This document shows positions 52,564-60,900 of a DNA stretch of 64,000 nucleotides, one piece after another. The stretch is from Pseudomonas quebecensis. GTDB lineage: Bacteria; Pseudomonadota; Gammaproteobacteria; Pseudomonadales; Pseudomonadaceae. The stretch spans positions 5,083,001 through 5,147,000 of the forward strand of contig NZ_CP112866.1 in NCBI RefSeq assembly GCF_026410085.1, read 5' to 3'. Numbering within the stretch: position 1 is the first letter of the stretch; every line of letters starts with the position of its first letter. Made by a program: the position numbers and the translations under genes. The notes below the pieces were generated by a model. The model worked only from the letters and a program-made list of their open reading frames with translations, did no database searches and was not told the DNA's origin.

Positions 52564-53256
52564 CTACTTAAGCTCTTGCACCAGATAACGCCCGGAAATC
52601 TGCGTAATACCGGTGAGCGCCCGGCGCAGCGCCTCAGGGTCTGTGCGGTAGGTGAGCGGCGTGTAGCCATAGACATTCTGGCCATTGAACGGCGTGATCG
52701 CCTCACTGGTGCGCCAGACCATTTCATCGCCGCGATTCATCTGCGCCAGGACGTTGAGGGTGGGATAAATCACGCTGCTGAAACCTTGAGTCAGGCGAAA
52801 GCCCCACTCGGCCACGGTCAGCTGGATCTGCGCATCGGCGGGTTCATCGTCGCCCACCACCTTGAGCGTTGAAGTCTTGCCCAGCGCGTCGATAAAGCCC
52901 TGTTTGAGCAGCACGCCCAGATCGATTTTTTCTGCCTCCATCACCGTCAAAATGGCCACCGGCGTCGGCATCTCAGCCAACTGCCCAAGCTTCATGCCGG
53001 CGGCAAACCCGGCGCCGCTCAACGCTGCAGTGCCCACCTTGGACGCACCGCTGGCCATGCCGACGCCCGCACCAACCCCAGCCCCCAGGGCCGCGCTCCA
53101 CGCTTGCTCACGGCCGAAGTACACCATGTTCTTTTCCCACTTCACGGGCAGGACTTTGACGGTCTTGATCTGCGCACGGTTTTCGGGGGTGAGGGGGTGG
53201 CTGACACAACCGCCGAGGATGAGAGTGGTGAGGAGGATGAAGAGGAGATTTTTCAC
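52564..53256 (-). CDS. Lipoprotein of unknown function with glycine-rich hydrophobic segment
   Basis: 230 aa. Signal peptide with lipobox LGGC (Cys about residue 17). Residues about 55-95 are Gly/Ala-rich (AALGAGVGAGVGMASGASKVG ...), glycine-zipper-like and possibly membrane inserted. The rest is soluble with ADAQIQLTVAEWGFRLTQGF. It is followed by a possible remnant gene and preceded by the DUF2846-like lipoprotein gene. A role in the envelope is inferred; no named family is recognised. Confidence 0.75.
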   Translation of the reverse strand: MKNLLFILLTTLILGGCVSHPLTPENRAQIKTVKVLPVKWEKNMVYFGREQAWSAALGAGVGAGVGMASGASKVGTAALSGAGFAAGMKLGQLAEMPTPVAILTVMEAEKIDLGVLLKQGFIDALGKTSTLKVVGDDEPADAQIQLTVAEWGFRLTQGFSSVIYPTLNVLAQMNRGDEMVWRTSEAITPFNGQNVYGYTPLTYRTDPEALRRALTGITQISGRYLVQELK

Positions 53257-53333
53257 ATCAGTCCTTTAATGTTCACAGGTGAATAGCGGGGCCGGCAGAG
53301 CCTTGGGCTTCGGCCGGCGCCAAACGCGTTAAC

Positions 53334-53810
53334 TTATTTGTTTTCTTTGACAAGGGTACCCAAGGACGCATCCTTGACCAGATAACGGCCTTCCAGGTCG
53401 CTCAGCACTTTGAGACTGTTGCGCGCCACGGCGAAACCCATTTCAACTTCCTGCTTGAGGTAAACCACCTCACCGGCTTTGACGTCGATTGGCATGTCCG
53501 CCCAGTTTTCAGCCTTGGAGCTGATCACGTGCTTGCCCGGCGTCACGAAAAAATAGATGTACTGGTTACCGCGGTTGTAACCCATCTCCGAGTCGGCTTC
53601 CTTGTCATCCAGGAACACGTTGAACCGTACCAGCATCCCGACGTTGCTCGGGCGCACGACATACACCAGGCCTTTATCGGCCACGGCGGCCTTGGGCAAC
53701 GAATAGCTCGCGACGTCAGCCTGCATCTTCTCTACAGAAGGCGTCGAAGAACAGCCAAACAGGGTGGCCAGGGACAGAACGACAGCGGCTTTGCAGAACA
53801 ACTTGATCAT
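53334..53810 (-). CDS. DUF2846-like lipoprotein
   Basis: 158 aa. Lipobox LFGC (about residue 20), then KGLVYVVRPSNVGMLVRFNVFLDDKEADSEMGYNRGNQYIYFFVTPGKHVISSKAEN, the pattern of DUF2846 proteins (a PEGA-like beta-sandwich). Function unknown. It lies 77 bases upstream of the preceding lipoprotein gene on the same strand; they may form a small operon. Confidence 0.78.
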   Translation of the reverse strand: MIKLFCKAAVVLSLATLFGCSSTPSVEKMQADVASYSLPKAAVADKGLVYVVRPSNVGMLVRFNVFLDDKEADSEMGYNRGNQYIYFFVTPGKHVISSKAENWADMPIDVKAGEVVYLKQEVEMGFAVARNSLKVLSDLEGRYLVKDASLGTLVKENK

Positions 53811-54027
53811 GTATTTCTTCCTTGTGGGTAGCGGGTCTTATCATTGATGCACTGGGTCGTGGCCAGCCTGTCGGCGTTGTATGGCGCGAGACAAGGCATT
53901 ATGCCACTACTCTGATGCCTTGCGCGGTTTTGGGTGAGGGGCTTATAGTCCGGCCGTCGTCCAACAGGGCGATCGGATTTGGCGATCCGTTGACCGTATG
54001 CGAAAGCTATCTGCTTGATTGCAGGGG

Positions 54028-54130
54028 CTTCCGTACCCGCATCGCTGCTCTATGGCAGCTGTGCGTGGGAGACCTCCGGGTCTGCCGGAACTCGGTCCCG
54101 GTTCGCCAACCTGCGTACAGCTGTCACCCA
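54028..54130 (+). ncRNA. C4-like antisense RNA
   Basis: The sequence GGGAGACCTCCGGGTCTGCCGG followed by CCCGGTTCGCCAACCTGCGTACAG resembles the C4 antisense RNA of phages P1/P7. Helices that can be drawn by eye: GACC/GGTC with a TCCG loop (54071-54082), CCGG/CCGG (about 54085-54101), and a long closing helix CAGCTGTGCG (54056-54065) with CGTACAGCTG (54114-54123). CAACCT at 54107-54112 is complementary to AGGTTG at 54173-54178, the ribosome-binding site of the next gene, as expected for C4 action. Family assignment is from memory of the consensus. Confidence 0.62.
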
Positions 54131-54183
54131 TTCGTTTGGCGACGATAGGCGACAGCCTCACTCTACTGACCGAGGTTGTACCC

Positions 54184-54453
54184 ATGAACAGATACATGCC
54201 CCTAACCGGCCACGACTGCACCGTCCCTGCGCTGATCATCGACACCCAGGCGCCCCTCGACGTCCTTCACGATGCCGCCGCGCATCGCATTCGGGCCGTC
54301 ACCCAACTGCTGGAAAATCTGGCCTTCCGCGAACAACTCAGCAGCGATGCCGTAGTACTTTCAGACTTCGCCCACTTGCTGGCCATTCCGCTGCGCGATG
54401 GGTGCGATTTGCTAGATGTCATCAGTCGCAGGCTTAACGCCGATCTGTCCTGA
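54184..54453 (+). CDS. Small DUF3077/DUF6124-like protein downstream of the C4-like RNA
   Basis: 89 aa from ATG 54184; AGG of the ribosome-binding site at 54173-54175. Mostly helical (LDVLHDAAAHRIRAVTQLLENLAF ... DFAHLLAIPLRDGCDLLDVISRRL), resembling short Pseudomonas DUF3077/DUF6124 proteins; no signal peptide. Function unknown. Its translation could be controlled by the C4-like RNA lying in its own 5' leader, as phage ant genes are. Confidence 0.65.
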   Translation: MNRYMPLTGHDCTVPALIIDTQAPLDVLHDAAAHRIRAVTQLLENLAFREQLSSDAVVLSDFAHLLAIPLRDGCDLLDVISRRLNADLS

Positions 54454-54521
54454 GTGAAAATAGGGCGGCCTTAGTGTCGCCCGCTTTGTGCGTGAGTAGT
54501 ACAACCAAATAAATCAACTAG

Positions 54522-54581
54522 ATAAATCCGCCCCCTTTACTCACGCTTAAATAACAAGCATTTCAATTGAATAAATCCGCC
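54522..54581. repeat. Pair of short direct repeats ATAAATCCGCC
   Basis: ATAAATCCGCC occurs at 54522-54532 and 54571-54581, each followed by a pyrimidine-rich tract (CCCTTTA, TATTTTC). A related AAATCTGTCCATTTTT lies at 57184. Such GGACAGATTTA-type sequences are often dispersed near mobile DNA in Pseudomonas. The stretch marks the left border of the AT-richer toxin island. Confidence 0.4.
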
Positions 54582-54597
54582 TATTTTCTAGTTTGAA

Positions 54598-55206
54598 CTA
54601 CTGACCACATGGATTGACCAGCTGCAATATTTCCGGATGGCTCGTATATACGATGCTGGGATAGCGCGAGACATAAATTGCCTCGCTGGTCCGCCCGGTG
54701 GCTGTCACAAAATTACCCTCTGGCCCCACGTATGCTTTTTTCCCTTGCGGCACCATGACATCGAGCATGAGCTTTTTTTTCTTCATATCCGGTTTACTAT
54801 GCGCATCCATTGGCCAAATCTGCAGCGCATAATCTTTGGTGAATAAATAGAAATTCGGTGACGTATCTCTGGACTCGTAGAGGTGAGCACACATGACGTC
54901 ACTGGCCAACACTTCTAAGTCGGGCTTATAGTGCTGACTGCTATAACTGGCAAATATCAGCTTTGTTCGCGTCTGTACCGCAAGTGCATCCTGTGGACGA
55001 CACGGCGCCATGTCACCATAAGGATAGGAGCACCAACTTACCTGACTCATTATGACAATATCCTCAGCCTTTATGGAAAGGTCCTTCTGGATAGAAATCT
55101 GGTCTTCGGGCTTTTCGTAGGGAATTCCTGCGCAGCCTGTTAATAGAGTGAGCTTGAACAGGATGACTAGGTAAAGACCTTTTCGGTATACGTTCCAATA
55201 CTTCAT
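54598..55206 (-). CDS. Lipoprotein of unknown function, AT-richer than its left neighbours
   Basis: 202 aa from ATG 55206 (AAGGAAA 8 bases upstream). Signal peptide with lipobox LTGC; mature part contains four or more cysteines (SWCSYPYGDMAPCRPQDA, MCAHLYES, NPCGQ at the C-terminus), suggesting disulfides. No family recognised. Its position next to decayed toxin modules leaves open a role as immunity or accessory lipoprotein, but nothing in the sequence proves it. Confidence 0.7.
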   Translation of the reverse strand: MKYWNVYRKGLYLVILFKLTLLTGCAGIPYEKPEDQISIQKDLSIKAEDIVIMSQVSWCSYPYGDMAPCRPQDALAVQTRTKLIFASYSSQHYKPDLEVLASDVMCAHLYESRDTSPNFYLFTKDYALQIWPMDAHSKPDMKKKKLMLDVMVPQGKKAYVGPEGNFVTATGRTSEAIYVSRYPSIVYTSHPEILQLVNPCGQ

Positions 55207-55271
55207 TGTCGAATTTCCTTTTCTATTGTCATGACTTTCCTGCCGCTGATAAATGGATAAACTTGAATCAG

Positions 55272-55335
55272 GAAAAATAGAGGTCAGACCACCAATATAC
55301 ATTGATGCATTAATCGCGGTCTGCCCCCTATTTTC
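55272..55335. repeat. MITE- or REP-like palindrome (AATAGAGGTCAGACC ... GGTCTGCCCCCTATT)
   Basis: GAAAAATAGAGGTCAGACC and GGTCTGCCCCCTATTTTC are imperfect inverted repeats of about 18 bases separated by 28 bases that contain a small ATGCAT palindrome. The (A/G)GGTC(A/T)GACC-type ends recall RAYT-mobilised REP/MITE elements. It separates the lipoprotein gene from the outermost toxin fragment. Confidence 0.55.
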
Positions 55336-55486
55336 ATTCTTTTAAGATTCACACCCAATAGGTGCGAGGCCGTTCGAATAATACTCGAACAGCAGCGCGA
55401 TGTGGCCCTACACAAAAAACCGCCCTCAAATCAGGGCATAAACCAGAAAGCAAAAAACACTTTCAGATGAGGGTACTTCCCAGTGT

Positions 55487-55834
55487 TCATAGGTTGATCA
55501 CAGAACCAACTTCTGCAAGTGAACCACGAGTACCAGCGAACCCATTAACTTCAGTTTGCGAGAGGTGATGTAACTCGACTGATTTTCCATCATACCCAAT
55601 TGGTGCTCGACCCGAGGCAATCCTCTCAAGGTTTGAGTCTTGAACAGTTTTACCTCGTACTCTCCAGGTCGATAGGGCCTCTGGATCAAAGAGGTCGTTA
55701 CGTTGATAGACAGTCCTATCTAAAACTGTTGTTTTATTCCAAAAAGCACCAGCTTTAGGCGTTGTACTTGCAACATCACTACCCGCCGTCGTGCCCGTAC
55801 CAGCAGAACCCGTCCCTTTTGGACCATCAGCCTT
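55487..55834 (-). pseudogene. Displaced CDI/polymorphic toxin fragment, LHH-nuclease type
   Basis: Minus-strand frame without start codon, opening directly after the stop of the upstream immunity-like gene. It begins with a Gly-rich junction (KADGPKGTGSAGTGTT) and continues AFWNKTTVLDRTVYQRNDLFDP ... GYDGKSVELHHLSQTEVNGFAGTRGSLAEVG before stopping at VINL. The VELHHLSQ block with preceding YDGK is typical of LHH-family HNH-type nuclease toxins; the usual C-terminal end after LAE is missing, so the module is truncated. It has no start codon and is silent unless recombined onto a cdiA gene. Confidence 0.7.
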
Positions 55835-56120
55835 TTAAGCGTTCTAACAACTCGACCATCGCCTGTGGATCACGCTCCACAAGCTCTTCAACCAAATCTT
55901 CCGCTGCCCAATGCAGAATCATGTCCCCTCCCCCACCATCCTTGCAGAGGATGAGATCAGCTGACAAAGAAGAGTCAACAACATTGACTTCTCTATCACT
56001 GAGTGCCCTCAAACCGCCATAACCATCATAAGGAATGACCCAGTAAAAGCGCTCGTTCTCTATCCAGTAAATCCCAAACACCTGCACGGGCTCTTCTCGC
56101 CCAATTTCTCGAATAATCAT
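55827..56120 (-). CDS. Small immunity-like protein
   Basis: 97 aa, acidic (MIIREIGREEPVQVFGIYWI ... DLVEELVERDPQAMVELLERLKG), cytosolic. ATG 56120 lies 6 bases after the stop of the frameshifted toxin fragment, the same tight spacing as in cdiA-cdiI pairs, so it is the probable immunity partner of that fragment. No named family is recognised. The frame is intact although the toxin is broken, as expected when immunity genes are retained for protection against siblings. Confidence 0.68.
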   Translation of the reverse strand: MIIREIGREEPVQVFGIYWIENERFYWVIPYDGYGGLRALSDREVNVVDSSLSADLILCKDGGGGDMILHWAAEDLVEELVERDPQAMVELLERLKG

Positions 56121-56126
56121 TCCACA

Positions 56127-56595
56127 TCACTCAATAGTCCTACCGGGCTGCAGCAAAGGGGGCAGCTGCTGCGGCGTGGTAATTTTCATATCGTATGCTT
56201 TACCGGTTGCGGAGTTGTATTGATAGTGGAGGGTTATATTTTCTCCGCTAGGCAGACGGTGACTTACTTCCATTTTTTTTCGTCCCTCACTCCGCGGAAG
56301 GTCTTTATCACCAGCTAGTTTTGATCACGACCGGCTGAAGGATTTTCTATCACCCTGTTCCACAAAGTCTCTCGTTCAGATCTCTTGGCACCGTTGACTG
56401 ATAGCTCTTTGCTGTTGAATGCGTTGCGTAGTCTGGAGCAGAAAATTCATCGGCAGCATTTTCTCGACCATAATAATCTCTATTTACTCTAGAACTTTCA
56501 GTAATAGCAACCGGGCTATATGGATCATCCACAATAGTAGGTTTACCGCCACTGAAACCACCAGAACCGCCACCTTTTGCACCGTCAAGAAAGCT
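56127..56595 (-). pseudogene. Displaced toxin C-terminal module with two frameshifts
   Basis: It starts without start codon at a Gly-rich junction (DGAKGGGSGGFSGG), continues IVDDPYSPVAITESSRVNRDYYGRENAADEFSAPDYATHSTAKSYQ and stops at TGA 56350. The reading continues in a second frame (ETLWNRVIENPSAGRD, stop 56315) and then a third (LAGDKDLPRSEGRKKMEVSHRLP ... LHYQYNSATGKAYDMKI ... LLQPGRTIE, TGA 56127). Joining the three gives one continuous toxin-like domain, so two indels have broken it. The toxin activity is unknown. Confidence 0.65.
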
Positions 56596-56868
56596 CTAAG
56601 AGTTCAACGGATCCCAAAGCACTCTCTTTACATACGCTATTGATTCCTCTTCAGTATCGAAGTCTTGGACTTCATAATCATCATTCAAAAGCATTTCTCT
56701 CCAACGCACACTGTTATCTTCGAACGCTGCAGCCAGCTCAGCTTTCATCTCATCCAGCTTTCCACTTGATATCAAGCCTCTTAGGTATATATTTTTAGCA
56801 GCTTCCTCCTGAAAACCAAAGTCTGCAGAAAATATAGTCTTTAGCATATAGCGAATATTTTCATACAT
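56596..56868 (-). CDS. CDI immunity-like protein
   Basis: 90 aa. ATG 56868 overlaps the stop of the upstream Imm11-like gene by one base (TAATG), which fixes the start. Acidic and helical: LDEMKAELAAAFEDNSVRWREMLLNDDYEVQDFDTEEESIAYVKRVLWDPL, a pattern I associate with small contact-dependent inhibition immunity proteins. Its cognate toxin is not next to it in intact form. It lies between the Imm11-like gene and a frameshifted toxin module. Confidence 0.7.
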   Translation of the reverse strand: MYENIRYMLKTIFSADFGFQEEAAKNIYLRGLISSGKLDEMKAELAAAFEDNSVRWREMLLNDDYEVQDFDTEEESIAYVKRVLWDPLNS

Positions 56869-57137
56869 TATAATGTCCACTCTATTTTGGCAACGGCGCT
56901 GGAAAAATAGTGATAGTCTCCAAACATTTTTGCCAGGATTAAAACAGGAACACTAGCGTATCCAGCGAGGGAATAATCAACTTCTTTACCGTCGAACCTT
57001 ACATCGAGAGTATATGTGCCTGGCTCCATAAAATTAACTGGAGGATCACTGAAATGCCAGTTATCTACATGATGTACATCTCCGAGCACCCACCTATCGC
57101 AGACAGTTATATCTTGTCGCATTAAGTAGTACCTCAT
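56868..57137 (-). CDS. Imm11-like (DUF1629) immunity protein, short or truncated
   Basis: 89 aa. ATG 57137 follows a strong TGAGGGGCTG ribosome-binding site. MRYYLMRQDITVCDRWVLGDV and LDVRFDGKEVDYSLAGYASVPVLILAKMF fit the N-terminal half of Imm11/DUF1629 immunity proteins, which are normally near 190 residues; the second half is missing. It may be a decayed immunity gene or a short variant. It is coupled to the next small immunity-like gene. Confidence 0.6.
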   Translation of the reverse strand: MRYYLMRQDITVCDRWVLGDVHHVDNWHFSDPPVNFMEPGTYTLDVRFDGKEVDYSLAGYASVPVLILAKMFGDYHYFSSAVAKIEWTL

Positions 57138-57146
57138 ATCAGCCCC

Positions 57147-57242
57147 TCAGTAAATGAACAGATCTTTCAACTCTGATTTAAATAAATCTGTCCATTTTTC
57201 GCCGTTCACTTCCTCACAGCCCCTTATCAATCCAGCTTTCAT
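57147..57242 (-). pseudogene. Possible toxin C-terminal remnant, 31 codons
   Basis: ATG 57242 to TGA 57147 gives MKAGLIRGCEEVNGEKWTDL followed by FKSELKDLFIY. It lies between the cdiI stop and the Imm11-like start, the place where a displaced toxin end would be expected, and ends 9 bases before the Imm11-like ATG. The length is too short for an independent function to be assumed. Confidence 0.4.
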
Positions 57243-57258
57243 TGCACGGATCTAGACC

Positions 57259-57984
57259 TCACGCTTTAAATAAAATCTTTCTCAGCATGACTTGCCTCTC
57301 AGCCTGGATTCCTACATCAGCTGTGAAACACTGCTCGCAAGCAACAATCTTCAAAACACTACCCAAATTTTCCACGGAAAAACAGTCGACATTCATCAAC
57401 TCTTTTTCGTCCACGTCTAATGAGTTAAGCAGAGACTTACTAACCCACATTGGCGAACCAACAGCCTCTATATAACCTTTCCTTAAAACCCAGCGCCCAG
57501 GATTATTTGATATATCTACAACCTCTTGGGTAAGCGGGAAAGGTAATCCATTGCTTTTTTTAGGTAGATGGGAGTGCTCAACATTGGCCGCTTCGAAGAG
57601 TGTGATATTCTCGGCATTTTGCCACCGATCATACTCAGCATCGTAAACTCGAGCCTGAACGAAAGCTGGCTCATCTATTAGTGCAGCAATCAAAGAGTGC
57701 GCCATCTCAAGAGAATTTGCGAGGTTCTTTATATCTAATCGGCACAGTTCTTTATCCGCCACAAGCGAAAACTCGATAGAACCACCCGCCAACTCAACAA
57801 AAAAACTCTTGCGCTTATTTTGTTTCAAGTAGCGCAAAACTTCACCAAATAACATTTTTTTGCCGGTGAATCCATCAATTACCTCGAATTCCTTAAAGTC
57901 ATTGAGCTGTTGCACCAATCGCACCCATACATTTGGCGAGCTATCGTACAAGCCTTCACTAAAAACAACTTCAATGTCAAACAT
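57259..57984 (-). CDS. Putative CdiI immunity protein for the adjacent CdiA toxin
   Basis: 241 aa from ATG 57984, 4 bases after the cdiA stop codon; an earlier in-frame start overlaps cdiA and has no better ribosome-binding site. Cytosolic, mixed alpha/beta, acidic: MFDIEVVFSEGLYDSSPNVW, VELAGGSIEFSLVADKELCRLDI, SNNPGRWVLRKGYIEAVGSP. No named family is recognised; assignment rests on position. It should bind and neutralise the CdiA C-terminal nuclease. At 241 residues it is larger than most CdiI proteins. Confidence 0.75.
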   Translation of the reverse strand: MFDIEVVFSEGLYDSSPNVWVRLVQQLNDFKEFEVIDGFTGKKMLFGEVLRYLKQNKRKSFFVELAGGSIEFSLVADKELCRLDIKNLANSLEMAHSLIAALIDEPAFVQARVYDAEYDRWQNAENITLFEAANVEHSHLPKKSNGLPFPLTQEVVDISNNPGRWVLRKGYIEAVGSPMWVSKSLLNSLDVDEKELMNVDCFSVENLGSVLKIVACEQCFTADVGIQAERQVMLRKILFKA

Positions 57985-57988
57985 ATGA

Positions 57989-60900
57989 TTAGCCGCCAAA
58001 CTCTTTGATAATGACAGTAATATTACGCTGCTTACCATACTCTATAAGCTTACTCGAATCAGCCAACCCACCAGGCTGAACTCGTATATCCAGAATCTTC
58101 GTCGCTGGGATACCATCCACAGTAATTTTCGAACTTTGCAAGTTATCTATATGCGTTCTCATATCATAAGACCACCCTTTACCACGCGTATCAATTGTTT
58201 TCAAACTTACTACATTATTTTCAAGCTGAAAGTCAATGACCGGAAAATTATTGGATTTAAATGGTTGTCCTGTCTTGGGATTTATTAAATTATCCGTTCG
58301 AGCCCAGTCCTTATAATCTGTGTCTGTTAGCGTTGACTCAATCTGCCTGCCCCGAGCACGAGGCTCAAGATCCCAGACGTTTTTCCCGCCTTCCGGCATG
58401 AGATCCGGTTTAGAAGGTTGGGGCTGCTTTTTACCACTGGCAATGGCGCGTTTGTACGCCAAGGCACCAGCAGCTGTACCTAAGCCAACGGCAAGAGCGA
58501 CTTTCAGATCGTTAGTGATCTCTTGCGCCTGCGCGTCACTAAGGTTCCATTTCGATTTAAGCGTATCGACCATAGCTCCTACAGTATGCTCAGTCGTCGC
58601 TGTTGCTAGCATCTCCTGGAATTCAAAGTTTGAGTTAATGAGGTTCTGTACTGCTTCTCGAGCCTTCGGCGAGCCATATTCCACAATATCTTTGATGGGG
58701 TTCAGGTCTGCCATGGTATTGGCGACTTCTTTCGATCGTGCCGCACAAGTCGAAGGATCAGCCTTACAGCCCGCTATCGCTTCAATATCCTGCTGAAGAC
58801 TTAACTCCTTAAATTTACGAGTGGTGTCTTCAATGCAGGAGGTATCCGTGCACGCGGCTATTTTCTTGGCGGCTCTTTCAAGTTGATTGTGATTTAGATA
58901 GTTGTATTGCGTTCCGTTCTGAGCGACCCAACTGCCCTTCTCAAGCTTGGACGCATCGACATCCCCTTGTGCTGCTGCAGCTAGCACACCGACGATTTGC
59001 GAACTCATCGTAAGCAAGTCATCGTCGCCTTTGACCAAGGAGTCCAGATGAGTGACTAGAGCCTCGCTTGCTCCTGCTGCCAATGCTCCGGTTTTGAAGT
59101 CTCCACCAGTGGCCTCCGCTAACAGCCCACCTACCATGGCATGAATCGCGACCTTTGGTGCCGAACCATCTGCGAACACATTTTTCGTGTAATTACCCAA
59201 CAAATTAAAACTGGCAGCCGCCAAAGTGTTAAACAACGCATTTTTAAGCGCATCGCTGGCACTGCCACCTTGCCCGAGCGCTTTGCTCAACAACATGGAA
59301 GTGCCACTTTGCAGCGTTTGGTTAGCCGCAAATTGGCCGACACCCCGCCAGCTATTCAGTATTCCTGGCGTTGTGATTTTCCCTGTTGCCGTGTTTGTTT
59401 CGGTTCCAGTCCAATCACCAAAATATTCCGCCGTCAGACCGGCTGTAGCACCGGCAATGACATACCCCTTCATAGCATCCGAAGAAGTAACATCCTTGAG
59501 CACAGCGCCTAGGTTGCCCCGATTGTTGACTACGCTGACAGTCGCGTTCGTAGACGCGCCCGCCGCTACAGCACCAGCGACAGCGCCCACAGTGCCACCA
59601 CCTGCCGCGACTGCTGCTAGTGGCCCAACCACTGCTGCCATCACAATCGCAATAATGATCTGCGAAGCAGGCCCCAGGCCCGAGTTGCTGTACTTGAAGC
59701 TGTCGTGGATCTCCTTGACCTGCCTCCAGTCCACATCGCCACGCTTCTCAGCATCCTTGATCCAAGCTAACTGTGGATCGGCCTTAACCATCGCATCAAT
59801 GGACTGGCTGACTGTCTCCTGATTGACCTGGTTAATGTCGATCTTCAAACCGGCGACAGCTTTGATTGCCACATTGCCTTCGGCGATCAGCTGACTCTGG
59901 CGGACGGTCTCGTCGGTGTTGCCCTTGCCCTTGGAAGAAACCCAGAACGCGTTGTTATTACTCTTCTCATGGCTCTCTTGATGCAGATCCTTGACCGCTT
60001 CAAAAGTAATCGCGCCACCACTGTCCAGAGTGATGTCCTTGCCGCTTTGAAGCTTGGCAAGTTGATAGGTCTGATCTCCTTCACTCTTGAGTATCAGGTC
60101 GCCGCCGGTCTTGATTTCAGTACCGACGTTGGTAATACGAGTGACCTCGTCGCGCTGGGTTTTCTTGGAACCCCAGCCGCTGTTTTTCTTCATGTCATAC
60201 AACGTATGCGTACTGTTCTCAGCCGCCAACAAACTCAACTTATCCCCGCTATACAGATAAGCCTCATTCCCCGCGCTGATCCTGCTCGCCACGATCGTGG
60301 TGTCACGCCCGGCCTGGCTGACAAAATCCCCACCCGCCGTCAGTACGCTGGCCACTTGGGTGGTCTGCTCGTCTGCGGTCTTGATGCGTTTCTTGCCGTG
60401 CTTTTCCTTGCCATCGACGTTGTGCATGTCGCTGACGGAGGCGATGTTGAGGTCGCGGCCGGCGGCGATGTTGAGGTCTTTGCCGGCGGTGGCGGTGCTG
60501 CCGATGATGTTGACGTCTTGCCCGGCTTGCATGTTGATGCTGCCGCCCGCCGTGACGCTGGCGGCGAGGTTTTTGACGTCGGTGGTGATGCTGGATTTCT
60601 CGCCGCCGTCGCGGATCTCGTGCTTGACGCTGGTGTCGCTGGCGGCGATGAGGTTGAGGTCGCGGCCTGCGGTGAGGTTGGCGTCATTGCCGGCAGTGAG
60701 GGCACCCCGGTTGGTGAGGTCGCGGCCAGCGTCCATGGCCAGGTTTCCGCGGGCGACGATGGTGCCGCCGCTGCCGTCGGTGAGGGTGCGCATGCCGACG
60801 CCGTCACGCACTTGGATAGCAGTGGTGTCGTTGGTGATGTCGCCTCGCAGGGCGGTGAGGCTGACTTGCTTGCCGCGAATCTCACCGGCCATGGCGTTGC

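Noticed and set aside
52273..52872. 199-residue + strand frame
   Set aside because: More than half lies antisense to the lipoprotein gene at 52564 and the rest is low-complexity; no ribosome-binding site.
55498..55689. 63-residue frame MIQRPYRPGEYEV...
   Set aside because: It overlaps the LHH toxin fragment in another frame; the toxin-like reading has the recognisable motif, this one has none.
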